DNA from: Deltaproteobacteria bacterium
Lineage (GTDB): Bacteria; Desulfobacterota; DSM-4660; Desulfatiglandales; Desulfatiglandaceae
Direction: 5' to 3'
Assembly (NCBI GenBank): GCA_021737785.1
Contig: JAIPDI010000026.1
Location: 1 to 64,000, forward strand
Length of the DNA: 64,000 nt
Shown here piece after piece: positions 26,112 to 35,212 of the stretch. The position numbers were made by a program, and so were the translations under genes. Below the pieces are notes generated by a model that searched no databases, was not told the DNA's origin, and saw only the letters and a program-made list of their open reading frames with translations. Within the stretch, counting starts at the first letter, position 1. Each line of letters begins with the position of its first letter.

Positions 26112-28349
26112 ATGGTGGAATGGAAAAAGACATTTTGTGCGCTTTGCTATCACAATTGCGGCCTTGAAGTCCTCACAGAAGGCAACCGGATTGTGAAGGT
26201 GAGGCCCGATAAGGCCCATCCGAGGACAAAGGGGTATATCTGCCGAAAAGGGATGCGGATCGCGCATTATCAGGCCCATAAGGAGCGCCTGACCCATCCC
26301 CTGAAGCGGGACGGGGATGGATTTCGGAAGATCGGCTGGGACCAGGCCATCGCCGAAATCGCCGAAAGACTGGACACCATTGTCAGGACCCATGGTCCGC
26401 GGTCATTGGCGTATATGGGCGGCGGGGGTCAGGGGAGCCATATGGAGACCGCTTTCGGACGGACCCTCCTCACGTCATTGGGTTCCCAATATCACTACTC
26501 ACCCCTGGCCCAGGAATTAACCGGGCTTTTCTGGATCAACGGGAGGGCCTACGGAAGGCAGCACCTCCATCTGGTCCCTGATCTGGACCGGGCCAGGAAT
26601 TTTCTGGTGATCGGCTGGAACGGATATGTCAGCAATGCCGGCGTCAACCGGGCCAGAAACCGGATCACCGCGTTTGCAAAAGATCCGCAAAAACAGCTTA
26701 TTGTGGTGGACCCCTTGAGGAGCGAGACGGCCCAACGGGCGGACCAACACATCCAGATCCGGATCGGCACGGCCGCCCTCTTCCTGAAGTCCATGATCGC
26801 CATCATCCTTCAGGAGGGATGGGAAGACAGGACCTACATCGAAGACAATACCGTTGGATTCGACAGGATCTCATCGTGGTTCAAGGGGTGGGATGTGGCT
26901 GCCGCGCTCGAGGTCTGCGGCGTCACCGGCCACGCGGTCAGGGAGGTTGCCCGGATCTACGCCGCGGAGCCCACCGCCATGAGGACCGATCTGGGGCTCC
27001 TCATGGACAGGCAGAGCACCTTGAACTCGTATCTCGAGATGCTCCTCATGGCGGTCTGCGGCCGTATCGGCACGCCCGGAGGCAACGTGTTTGCGGGACA
27101 CCTGATGCCGATGGGGCCTCATTCCGATGAACGGGACCCGGGGACGTGGCGCACCATGGAAACCGGGATCCCCGCCATCATGGGATATTTTCCCCCCAAT
27201 GTGGTGCCGGAGGAAATCATGTCCCGGAATAAGGACCGTCTCAGGGCCATGATCATCAGCGGGTCCAATCCCTTAAGGTCCTACGCCGACACCTCGGCCT
27301 ACAACGAGGCGTTCAAGGCCCTCGATTTGCTGGTCACCATCGAGATCGCCCTGACAGAGACCGCGGCCATGAGTCACTATGTGCTTCCGGCCGCATCGGC
27401 CTTTGAAAAATGGGATGCCGCCTTTTTCAGCCTCACCTTTCCCGAGGTCTACTTCCAGCTCCGGCATCCCTCCTGCGAGGCACTGGGGGACCCTCTGGAG
27501 GAGGGGGAGATCTACCTGCGGCTGGCCAAAAAGCTGGGACTCATGCCGGACATCCCCCCGTCTCTGTATGAGGCTGCGCAGGGAGACAGAAAGGCCTTTG
27601 CCCTGGAACTCCTCAAGTTCACAGGGGGGGACAGGAAGGCCGCACGGATGCTCCCGCTTGTGGTGGCCGACACCCTGGGGCCGTCTCTTCATTCCGCCCA
27701 CCTGGCAGCGGTCTGGGGTCTGATGCTCATGTACCCCCCGCACGCGGTGGAGCCGTTGACCCGGGCCGGATATGAGGTAGCGCCGTTTCTGGGGGACGAT
27801 CTGTTTCAGGGTCTCCTGGATCACCCCGAAGGGATCCTGATCGGAAAATTGGACCCGGATCAAAACCTCGAGGAACTGAAGACCCCGGACAAGCGTATCC
27901 ACCTCTACATCGAGGAACTGGCCGGCTGGATGGAGGAGATCGCTCCGGAACCGGAGAGGGCCGCCCTCAAAAACGACGCTTTCCCGATGGTGCTGGTGGC
28001 AGGGCGGCATTTCCCCTATACCGCCAACAGCATCATGCGGGACCCTGCATGGAATGACCATGAGCCGGTCTGCACCCTTCTCATGAACCCGAAAGACGCA
28101 GGGGCCCTCAATATTCGGGACGGGGAAGCGGCATGGATCGTGACCGAGGCCTCCAGGGCCAGCCTGCCTGTGGAGATCTCGGACATTCCGGCCCCGGGTA
28201 CGGTCATGATCCCCCATGGATTCGGTCTTGAATACGACGGCAGGGTCTATGGGGTCAATGTCAATCAATTGACCCGCAATCACCACAGGGACCGGATCGC
28301 GGCCACGCCGCTGCACAGATATGTTCCCTGCAGGGTAGAACCGGCCTGA
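26112..28349 (+). CDS. Molybdopterin-dependent oxidoreductase, catalytic subunit
   Basis: 745 residues, no Tat signal, so cytoplasmic. The N-terminal 4Fe-4S site is C9-x2-C12-x3-C16-x27-C44, followed by the bis-MGD-binding domains of the DMSO reductase/formate dehydrogenase family, with a C-terminal MopB-binding domain from about residue 620 (VLVAGRHFPYTANSIM). Where many formate dehydrogenases carry C/U-H-x-P, this protein reads H128-Y-S-P, so the usual metal ligand is absent. No iron-sulfur or NADH-linked partner gene is nearby. The substrate cannot be told. The start is supported by GAGGAGG. Confidence 0.88.
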   Translation: MVEWKKTFCALCYHNCGLEVLTEGNRIVKVRPDKAHPRTKGYICRKGMRIAHYQAHKERLTHPLKRDGDGFRKIGWDQAIAEIAERLDTIVRTHGPRSLAYMGGGGQGSHMETAFGRTLLTSLGSQYHYSPLAQELTGLFWINGRAYGRQHLHLVPDLDRARNFLVIGWNGYVSNAGVNRARNRITAFAKDPQKQLIVVDPLRSETAQRADQHIQIRIGTAALFLKSMIAIILQEGWEDRTYIEDNTVGFDRISSWFKGWDVAAALEVCGVTGHAVREVARIYAAEPTAMRTDLGLLMDRQSTLNSYLEMLLMAVCGRIGTPGGNVFAGHLMPMGPHSDERDPGTWRTMETGIPAIMGYFPPNVVPEEIMSRNKDRLRAMIISGSNPLRSYADTSAYNEAFKALDLLVTIEIALTETAAMSHYVLPAASAFEKWDAAFFSLTFPEVYFQLRHPSCEALGDPLEEGEIYLRLAKKLGLMPDIPPSLYEAAQGDRKAFALELLKFTGGDRKAARMLPLVVADTLGPSLHSAHLAAVWGLMLMYPPHAVEPLTRAGYEVAPFLGDDLFQGLLDHPEGILIGKLDPDQNLEELKTPDKRIHLYIEELAGWMEEIAPEPERAALKNDAFPMVLVAGRHFPYTANSIMRDPAWNDHEPVCTLLMNPKDAGALNIRDGEAAWIVTEASRASLPVEISDIPAPGTVMIPHGFGLEYDGRVYGVNVNQLTRNHHRDRIAATPLHRYVPCRVEPA

Positions 28350-28357
28350 ACGGATGA

Positions 28358-29377
28358 ATGGACAGGGAAACCTCCGATATGGCCGGGATTGACGCGTTTC
28401 AGTTTCGGGACCTCCATCCCCTTTTGTTTTTGGGGACCGCCAGCGACCGGTATGCCGGCTGGCTGGGTCAGATCTATACCCGGGAACGGTATGCCGGGGG
28501 GATCACCCGGCGGACCAAGAAAGTGGGGGGGAAGACCTTTGTGGAAGAGGTCCTTCCCGTGGCCTCTGTCCGGGAATATTTTGAACACTTCAGGGCACTC
28601 GAACTGGATTTCACCTTTTATATGCCCCTGCGGGAAACGAACGGGGACCCCACCCGGGTCTTTCACCTCCTTGAAACCTATTGCCGGCACCTTCAGGACG
28701 GGGATCGGCTGGTCCTGAAGGCGCCCCAGGTCATTTTTGCGAAACACCTGTACCGGGGATCCGGCCGTGTTGAGAACGAATCCTATCTGAATCCCCATGT
28801 GTTTATCCGGCAGTTCTATGAACCGGCCGTAGCCCTTTTGAATCCCTGGCTCCATGCCATTGTCTTTGAGCAGGAATACCAGCGGAAGGACAGCCGGACC
28901 CCTCCCGGAGAAACGGCCGCCGCCCTGGAAACCTTTTTCAAGGCCATTCCAGAGGACGACCGGTACCACGTGGAGCTTCGCACCGAGGCCCTGCTGACCG
29001 GTCCTGTCTTTGAGGTCCTGAAAACATACGGGGTAGGGCAGGTCCTGTCCCACTGGACCTGGCTCCCGCCGCTCTCCAGACAGTTTTCCATGGGAGGGAA
29101 GCGGTTTTTTAATCAAAAAAGTGCAATGATCCGCCTGATGACCCCGAGGGAGTTGCGATACGAGGACGCCTATGCCCGGGCCCATCCCTTTAATGCGCTG
29201 ATCAAGGGGATGCAGACCCCCGGAATGGTGGAGGACACCCAACGGATGATCACCACGGCCATGGATGCAGGAACCCCCATCACGGTTATCGTCAACAACC
29301 GGGCCGCCGGAAACGCCCCCCTCCTGGCCCGCCAGATTGCCCACTGTCTGCAGGGGGCATCCCCCGAAGCCGGCTAA
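28358..29377 (+). CDS. DUF72 family protein
   Basis: 339 residues. A TIM-barrel-like DUF72 (COG1801) protein: LFLGTASDRYAGWLGQIYT near residue 25 is the family opening (GTSGWSYxxW in most members), then a YFRxF-like block and the late TVIVNNRAAGNAP, corresponding to the usual YxYFNN region. Function unknown; a nuclease role was proposed from its fold. It is 8 bp downstream of the molybdopterin gene and thus probably cotranscribed. It ends overlapping the convergent thioesterase gene by four bases. Confidence 0.8.
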   Translation: MDRETSDMAGIDAFQFRDLHPLLFLGTASDRYAGWLGQIYTRERYAGGITRRTKKVGGKTFVEEVLPVASVREYFEHFRALELDFTFYMPLRETNGDPTRVFHLLETYCRHLQDGDRLVLKAPQVIFAKHLYRGSGRVENESYLNPHVFIRQFYEPAVALLNPWLHAIVFEQEYQRKDSRTPPGETAAALETFFKAIPEDDRYHVELRTEALLTGPVFEVLKTYGVGQVLSHWTWLPPLSRQFSMGGKRFFNQKSAMIRLMTPRELRYEDAYARAHPFNALIKGMQTPGMVEDTQRMITTAMDAGTPITVIVNNRAAGNAPLLARQIAHCLQGASPEAG

Positions 29378-29838
29378 TCCAAAAACTTGGGCGGAAAACC
29401 GGACTGTCCCTGCAATTGCAGGGACTCCAGGACCATCATGGTGGCCGTTCCATGGGCCAGGAGCCGTTTCTTCTCATCCAAGATGGCCGCTTCGGCCAGG
29501 CAGATGGTCTTTCCGGTTTTAATCACTTTTCCCCTTGCCGTGAATATGCCGCCTGCTGCAGGGGCAAGGTAATTCAACTTCATCTCCACGGTGGTCAGTG
29601 CAAGAGGGTCTTCGATCTCCGTATAGCTGGCCCAGAAACCCGCGGCATCGATCATGGAGGAGTAGACCCCTCCGTGGACGATCCCGTAGGGCTGGAGATG
29701 CTTCTCTTGTACGTCTATCTTCAGCAGAGACGTGCCGGGGCCGAGGGTGATTATCTCCATGGAGAGGAGGCTGAAATAGGGACAGGCGTTGACGCGGCCG
29801 GCAACGGCCGCGATATGGTCGGGATTCAGTTTTCTCAT
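29374..29838 (-). CDS. PaaI-type hotdog thioesterase
   Basis: 154 residues with the hotdog motif GIVHGGVYSSMIDAAGFW (HGG and an acidic residue eight positions on), then KLNYLAPAAGG and ARGKVIKTGKTICLAEAAI. Family members hydrolyse acyl- or aromatic-CoA thioesters, often clearing dead-end CoA esters. Short, cytoplasmic, likely a tetramer. Convergent with the DUF72 gene; no substrate clue in the context. Confidence 0.88.
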   Translation of the reverse strand: MRKLNPDHIAAVAGRVNACPYFSLLSMEIITLGPGTSLLKIDVQEKHLQPYGIVHGGVYSSMIDAAGFWASYTEIEDPLALTTVEMKLNYLAPAAGGIFTARGKVIKTGKTICLAEAAILDEKKRLLAHGTATMMVLESLQLQGQSGFPPKFLD

Positions 29839-30037
29839 CAGGTCCTCGTGTTCTCGTTACTCGTTACTGGATGCTGGATACTGGATGATAGCTGATAGCG
29901 GATAGCTGATGGCTCATGTTTGCTGGTCACAGGTTGCACGTTTCCGGTTGCTTTCAAGTTTGCCCTTTCACCTTTTGGCGCATTGCTTATTGCCGTTCCT
30001 CAACTTTAGGCACTTTAGGCACTTTAGCTCACTTCAG
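29839..30037. repeat. Short-word tandem repeats between genes
   Basis: Imperfect short repeats, GGATACTGGATGATAGCTGATAG at about 29870-29915 and TTTAGGCACTTTAGGCACTTTAG at 30004-30028. No gene or defined hairpin. Confidence 0.5.
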
Positions 30038-31135
30038 TCACTTGGGATCACTTGACGCCGCATATGTCCCGGTCAGCTGGCCGCATGCGGCCAGGATGTC
30101 CCTCCCCTTGCTTTTTCGGATCATGGCCGTGAAATGGCGGCCGGCCAGGATCTCCTGGAACCGAAGGATCCGCTCCATCGGCGGCGGGGACATGTCGGCG
30201 CCCGATGAGGCGTTCAGCGGGATGAGATTGATCTTGGCCCGGAGCCCCGAAAGAAGTCCTGTCAGCCTCAGGGCATCCTCGTCCCGATCGTTGACGCCGT
30301 GGATCAGGATGTACTCAAAGGTGATCATCCGCCGATTGGGAAGGGGAAACTCCCTGCACGCCTGAATAAGACGGCCGATAGGGTATTTCCGGTTGACGGG
30401 CATCAGCCGGCTCCGGGTCGCATCGTCGGCCGCATTCAGGGAGACCGCCAGGTTGACCGTCGTATCCTGTCCCAGCCGCATGATCCCCGGGACCAGACCG
30501 CAGGTGGAGAGGGTTATCTTCTTGTGAGACAGATTCATCCCATCCGCGGCCACCATGTTTCCGATTGCCCTGATCACGGCATCATAATTGGCAAGGGGCT
30601 CTCCCATCCCCATGAGCACGATATTGGTCAACCGCTCCCGCAAGACCAGCGACCGTTTGATCAGGATAATCTGTTCAATGATCTCCGATGGCGCCAGGTC
30701 TCTCTTGAACCCCTGCTTCCCTGTGAGACAGAAACGGCACCCCATGGCACAGCCTGCCTGGGAAGAGATGCAGAGGGTAAGGTGGTCCCGCTCGGGGATA
30801 AGGACCGATTCGATCAGGTGGCCGTCCCGGAGCCTGAAGAGATATTTCCGGGTCCCGTCCTCAGAGATTAAGGTCTTCACCTCTTCGAGCGGCGCAATGA
30901 GGGCCTTTTCCATGACAAGGGCCCGGACGGGTTTCGGGAGGTTCTGCATCTCATCGCAGGATACGGCAAGCCGGTTCAGGAGCCAGTGCCGGATCTGCCT
31001 CCCCCGGTAGGGCGCAAGACCGTGTTCAACGGCCCATTGTTCTGTTTCAAGGGCGTTCAGCCCCTTCAGATCTGTTTTCAAGGTGTCCCCTGGAGGCTCT
31101 GCTGTCCTTAACCACAGAGCGGCCTTATTCGGCAT
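30038..31135 (-). CDS. rlmN: Dual-specificity RNA methyltransferase RlmN
   Basis: 365 residues from the ATG at 31135 (a second ATG at 31153 is possible). A radical SAM enzyme that methylates C2 of A2503 in 23S rRNA and of A37 in some tRNAs. The cluster motif CAMGCRFC is present, as are GMGEPLANYD, SLNA and the C-terminal resolving cysteine in AACGQL. The N-terminal helical domain with YRGRQI.HWL is typical. Single gene. Confidence 0.96.
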   Translation of the reverse strand: MPNKAALWLRTAEPPGDTLKTDLKGLNALETEQWAVEHGLAPYRGRQIRHWLLNRLAVSCDEMQNLPKPVRALVMEKALIAPLEEVKTLISEDGTRKYLFRLRDGHLIESVLIPERDHLTLCISSQAGCAMGCRFCLTGKQGFKRDLAPSEIIEQIILIKRSLVLRERLTNIVLMGMGEPLANYDAVIRAIGNMVAADGMNLSHKKITLSTCGLVPGIMRLGQDTTVNLAVSLNAADDATRSRLMPVNRKYPIGRLIQACREFPLPNRRMITFEYILIHGVNDRDEDALRLTGLLSGLRAKINLIPLNASSGADMSPPPMERILRFQEILAGRHFTAMIRKSKGRDILAACGQLTGTYAASSDPK

Positions 31136-31418
31136 GGATATTTCCAACGTCATTTTGGCGAAATCCGGAATCCGGTCTTGTTGCGGGATTCGCGTCACTC
31201 CGGACCCCCGGCCTCCGCCGGGGTGACGTCAAGGACACATCGAAGTGTTCTTGAACTAATGACATTGTTTCTCAACTCCCAACTCGTCACTCCGCATTCA
31301 GTGATCCGAGTGTATCCCGGAACCTGTTTTTTGTACAGAGGGATGAAAAATTAGATGAGGTTTATGGAAAAATGAGTTATAAAGTCTGGCAGGTTAACCC
31401 TTTGCAGGAGGAGAGACG

Positions 31419-31907
31419 ATGACCAAGAAGGACTTGATCAAGGGAAAACGGATCCTGATCGTGGATGATGAACCGGATGTCCTGGAAACCCTGGAGGATC
31501 TGCTGTCCACGGCCAAGATCACCACGGCCGGCACCTTTGAAGATGCAAAAAAGCTCATGGAGACGCAGCATTTCGACATCGCCGTCCTGGATATCATGGG
31601 GGTGAATGGATATGAGCTTCTGAAAATCGCCAACGAGAAACAAATTACGGCCATCATGCTGACGGCCCACGCCTTTACCCCTGAAGACACCATGAAGTCG
31701 CACCAGAAGGGAGCGGCCCTATATGTGCCCAAGGACAGGATGATCGACATCGTCACCTATCTGGATGATGTCCTGGAAGCGGAAGAGAAGGGAAAGACCA
31801 CCTGGTGGCGCTGGATCGACCGGTTCGCGGACCTTTATGACCAGAAGTTTGAAAAAGACTGGAGATATAAAGACAAGGACTTCTGGAAGGGATTTCCCTA
31901 CGCATGA
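31419..31907 (+). CDS. Stand-alone response regulator receiver protein
   Basis: 162 residues. Receiver domain with D16-D17 acidic pair, phospho-acceptor D58 in AVLDIMG, T82 and K105, followed by a short charged C-terminal tail (about residues 118-162) with no output domain seen. It would relay a phosphate from a histidine kinase not encoded here. A strong GCAGGAGGAGAG ribosome-binding site precedes the start. A hairpin follows the stop. Confidence 0.92.
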   Translation: MTKKDLIKGKRILIVDDEPDVLETLEDLLSTAKITTAGTFEDAKKLMETQHFDIAVLDIMGVNGYELLKIANEKQITAIMLTAHAFTPEDTMKSHQKGAALYVPKDRMIDIVTYLDDVLEAEEKGKTTWWRWIDRFADLYDQKFEKDWRYKDKDFWKGFPYA

Positions 31908-31908
31908 T

Positions 31909-31935
31909 GCGTTCCCCCGCAGGACGTGGGAACGC
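31909..31935 (+). terminator. Hairpin after the receiver gene
   Basis: GCGTTCCC and GGGAACGC pair around an 11-base loop, starting two bases after the stop codon. There is no T-tract, so termination is uncertain. Confidence 0.35.
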
Positions 31936-31998
31936 GGTGTATGAGCGTGGGGGAGAGAAGTTGGATGCGGGGATGAGGACTCCCCTCTATTCCAATTT

Positions 31999-32667
31999 CT
32001 ACCTTTCCATCTGCTGACGCCGCATCGTCCTCAGCTGGGCCAGTTCCCAGACATAATCGTACAGGTGAAGCCCCTTGCTGGCCGCGATGATCTCCCCGTC
32101 TTCCACGCCGATGCTGGCCGCCATATACTCCTTCAAGAGCTGGATGGCCCCCAGATTTGCCGGGAGACCGTTCCAGAGGTCCCACGATCTGAAATATACA
32201 ATGAAATGGAGTTTTCCCTCCTTGACCCGGGTATCGATCCCCCGGAGGCAGGGCGGATCGGCCAAATAAACGGCCCCTGGATCGCCCACTGTCATGTAGG
32301 CCTGGTTGGTTTCAAAACCGTCTTCCTGATACATGCGTATGACCTCGGCAATCTGCGGCTCAAGGTATTGGCCATAGGTATACTCCTCTCCCGGCTGCCT
32401 GGCCGATGTCATGAGGTAGGGGAGGTATTCCTCCAGGTATCCCTCGGCCACAGGATTGGGGATGCCGAGGGCCGGAGGGATATCGGGGATGAGCGGCCGC
32501 ACTCCGGGATACCGGATCTGAATGGTGACATAATCAAATTCAAGCCGCTTCTGGCCCACATAACTGCCCCGGTCGATCACATACTCCCTTCCGGTCTCGA
32601 GCAACCGGTAAACGCACTGAAACCAGGCATCCGGCAGGTCCCGCGCATCAATAAATTCCAGTTTCAT
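31999..32667 (-). CDS. Thymidylate synthase, archaeal-type
   Basis: 222 residues. It resembles the short archaeal thymidylate synthase family (MJ0511 type) rather than E. coli ThyA. Visible features are TNQAY at 120-124, the catalytic cysteine C140 in DPPCLR, FRSWDLW at 159-165 (R160, S161, D163), the PANL block with N171, and KGLHLYDY (H201, Y203) for dUMP binding. It would convert dUMP to dTMP with methylene-tetrahydrofolate. Located 15 bp downstream of xth, probably one operon. Confidence 0.78.
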   Translation of the reverse strand: MKLEFIDARDLPDAWFQCVYRLLETGREYVIDRGSYVGQKRLEFDYVTIQIRYPGVRPLIPDIPPALGIPNPVAEGYLEEYLPYLMTSARQPGEEYTYGQYLEPQIAEVIRMYQEDGFETNQAYMTVGDPGAVYLADPPCLRGIDTRVKEGKLHFIVYFRSWDLWNGLPANLGAIQLLKEYMAASIGVEDGEIIAASKGLHLYDYVWELAQLRTMRRQQMER

Positions 32668-32682
32668 GCAACTGTCGTCCTT

Positions 32683-33450
32683 TCAGTCAAATTCCGCCAC
32701 GAGAAAGGTGTGGTCAGAGGGTTTTTGCATGGCCCTTGCCTCCCTGTCGATCCAGACGGACCGGGATCGTTCGGCCAGAGGGGCCGTAGCCAGGATATAG
32801 TCGATCCGCCATCCCATGTTTCGTTTGAAGCCGTTCGGGATCCGATAATCCCAGAAGGTATAGTGATTCCCGCTGGTAATATGTCTGCGAAAGATATCCA
32901 CCAGGCCCCAGTCAAGAAGACCCTGGAGCATGGCCTGTTCATCCGGATGAAATCCCACCTGCCCCCATAACCCCTCAGGGTCGAAGACATCCATGGCCGA
33001 GTAGGCCACATTGAAATCCCCTGCCACCAGGAGCCGGGAAGACGGGGTATAATGAGCGGTAATATGATCCAGGAGATGCTCGAGCCACGCCAGCTTGAAC
33101 CGGAATTTGTCTGAGCCGGCCACAAATCCCTGGGGCACATATACGTTGATCACCTCAATATCCCCCAGGCCTCCGCTGATGAACCGCGCGTCGTCCATGC
33201 CTTGCACAGGGAGTCCGGTCTGCACGTCAGTCAACGGGGATCTGCTCAGAATAGCCACCCCGTTGTAGGATTTCTGCCCACGAAAGACCGCATGGTACCC
33301 GGCCCCTTTCACGGCTTCCACCGGAAAATCCCCATCCTGGACCTTGGTCTCCTGGAGAAAGAGGACATCCGGGGCCTCCCGCTCCAGCCAGCCCAGGACG
33401 ATGGGAAGTCTCGCGCGGATGGAATTGACATTGAATGTGGCGACCTTCAT
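32683..33450 (-). CDS. xth: Exodeoxyribonuclease III
   Basis: 255 residues. AP endonuclease/3-prime exonuclease of base excision repair. MKVATFNVNSIRARL at the start, E34 in FLQETK, the DARFI region, GDFNVAYSAMD with catalytic D and N, WRIDYIL, and SDHTFLVAEF at the end are all family landmarks. Normal length. First gene of a two-gene unit with the thymidylate synthase. Confidence 0.96.
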   Translation of the reverse strand: MKVATFNVNSIRARLPIVLGWLEREAPDVLFLQETKVQDGDFPVEAVKGAGYHAVFRGQKSYNGVAILSRSPLTDVQTGLPVQGMDDARFISGGLGDIEVINVYVPQGFVAGSDKFRFKLAWLEHLLDHITAHYTPSSRLLVAGDFNVAYSAMDVFDPEGLWGQVGFHPDEQAMLQGLLDWGLVDIFRRHITSGNHYTFWDYRIPNGFKRNMGWRIDYILATAPLAERSRSVWIDREARAMQKPSDHTFLVAEFD

Positions 33451-34139
33451 TTATTGCAGGACCTTTGGACGGTGAAGCGCAGGGGAGTTGTTTTCTCGCG
33501 GGGGCAATGGTCCGCGACCTCCTGAAACCATGCGCCGTCAGTCATGGGCTGTCCCATCTGCCCTCAATTTACAATTTGTATATCACGCTCAAATTTTCAT
33601 ATCAACGACAAAGGCGCTTTCGGCTTGCACGAACCCGCTTGATTTATGAGGGCCTGCTCCGTATACTCCCCAGATGCGTTCTTGACGCGGGCAGACTTTT
33701 TGGCAGGTTGCAGAGAATCAACAGACGAAGAGTCTAAGGCGGCCGGACGCCCGTGGGGGTATCTTTCCAAGAAGCTGCATTAAAATGGTTACATAACGCT
33801 CGGCGACACCCCCCGACTTTGAATATCATTTTGAATAGGCAGCAAGAACGACCGTTATTTGAAAGCCTGTTCTCGGGGCTGTAACGCGCCGCAGTTTAAA
33901 GCCCTGCTGCCGTCCCCGGGAGCTGTATCCGGTTTTTGCAGCTTCTTGGAAAGAGACCTCCACGGACAAACTTCTTCGCACGTTGCAGAGAAATTCAGGG
34001 CCCGTGGACGTGCGCCTGCGGAGAAGGCCCGCATGCCGCGGCCGGAGAAAACATCGCGAAATATCTCCACACTGGGAATCATATTTGGCATCGCCTGTTT
34101 CAGAATGCCGTTTTGAACTGACGGCCGGGGAACCGCATC
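33451..34139. other. Intergenic region without recognised features
   Basis: 689 bp. Short open frames here (around 33855-34460) lack ribosome-binding sites and family resemblance. I see no tRNA, hairpin terminator or repeat that I can defend. Confidence 0.45.
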
Positions 34140-34601
34140 ATGTGCAATATCCTGATTATCTATCACTCCCAATCCGGACATACCCGGCAGATGGCCGAGG
34201 CCGTGGCCGCCGGGGCCAGCGCCATTGAAGGGGTTACGGTCACCCTCAGGCAGGCGGTCGAGGCCGGCATCGACGATCTCCTCAACTGTGACGGTCTGGC
34301 CATCGGTTCGCCCGAGTACTTCGGGTATATGGCCGGGATGATCAAGGATTTTTTTGACCGGACCTATGAAAAGACCCGGGACAGAAAAGAGATCTTCAAG
34401 AAGCCCTATGTCGTCTTTGTGAGTGCAGGCAATGACGGGACCGGGGCCGTGAACCATATCGAGCGGATCTGCATCGGGTACCGGTTCAAGAAGGTATACG
34501 ATCCGGTGGTGGCCAGGGGGGAGATAGACGGAGAGATCCTCATTCAGTGTGACGAGCTGGGAAAGACGATTGCGGCCGGATGTAAGGAGGGGATCTATTA
34601 A
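34140..34601 (+). CDS. Flavodoxin-like NAD(P)H:FMN protein
   Basis: 153 residues. Flavodoxin fold: phosphate-binding loop HSQSGHTRQMAEAV at residues 9-22, then AIGSPEYFGYMAGMIKDFFDRTY, the region that stacks on FMN, and FVSAGNDGTGAVNHIERI. It would be an electron carrier or small quinone/nitro-reductase in the cytoplasm. Single gene, followed by a long hairpin. Confidence 0.88.
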   Translation: MCNILIIYHSQSGHTRQMAEAVAAGASAIEGVTVTLRQAVEAGIDDLLNCDGLAIGSPEYFGYMAGMIKDFFDRTYEKTRDRKEIFKKPYVVFVSAGNDGTGAVNHIERICIGYRFKKVYDPVVARGEIDGEILIQCDELGKTIAAGCKEGIY

Positions 34602-34604
34602 CCA

Positions 34605-34644
34605 GTGCCTGAACGAAAATCACGCCTTGGCGTGATTCAGGCAC
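34605..34644 (+). terminator. Hairpin after the flavodoxin gene
   Basis: Nested stem: GTGCCTGA..TCAGGCAC outside, ATCACGCC/GGCGTGAT inside, with TT at the tip. It begins three bases after the stop codon. There is no T-run, so it may protect the mRNA end rather than terminate. Confidence 0.5.
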
Positions 34645-34867
34645 AATTGCGAATTGAGGAATTGCGAATTCCGAATTGATGGAATAGAGTTGAAATTAAT
34701 AAAACCAAGTTTTCGATTCCAACCTTTTTGGATTTCCGGGTTTTCGTTCAGACATTAACTAATGGCGAAAATGGCTGACCCGCGGGACTGCCACAGCCGG
34801 CTTACCCTCATTAACCCGCGCCGAGAATGCCGGATTACCGCAGATAAGATGGTGTCATGTTTTTGGC

Positions 34868-34896
34868 TTGACATTATATGTAATACCATATTACAT
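34868..34896 (+). promoter_or_regulatory. Promoter with overlapping palindromic operator
   Basis: TTGACA (34868-34873) is a perfect -35 box; TTACAT at 34891-34896 is a fair -10 box with 17-bp spacing. The spacer and -10 form the palindrome ATGTAATA-CCA-TATTACAT (34878-34896), eight bases each side, where a dimeric repressor of GntR or TetR type could block RNA polymerase. The next gene downstream is the acyl-CoA dehydrogenase, about 315 bp on. The remaining parts of the 34602-35212 gap show only short AATTGCGAATT words. Confidence 0.6.
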
Positions 34897-35212
34897 GATA
34901 TCAGTTTTATCTAAAAAGAGTTTCGGGAATACCTGCAACCCTTCTTTATCGGGGAAATGCGTTTATGCTTACTGCCTCGTTCACTACAGCCCTGCACCTC
35001 GAATATTTCAGAGGCTGGCGCGAGGCACCCCTCTCGAGGGACGTGATTGATCAGCAATCCCTTTTTGCCGACGCATATCCTGGCACGCCATCTTCTTCAT
35101 TGGAAGGCTGAACCCGCCGGAACTCCCGAGAGATTTCTAAACCCGAGAGTAAGGCTTTTAACCAATTAGTTTCTTTGATATTTTTTTGAAGATCACTCCA
35201 GAGGCTGAGATT

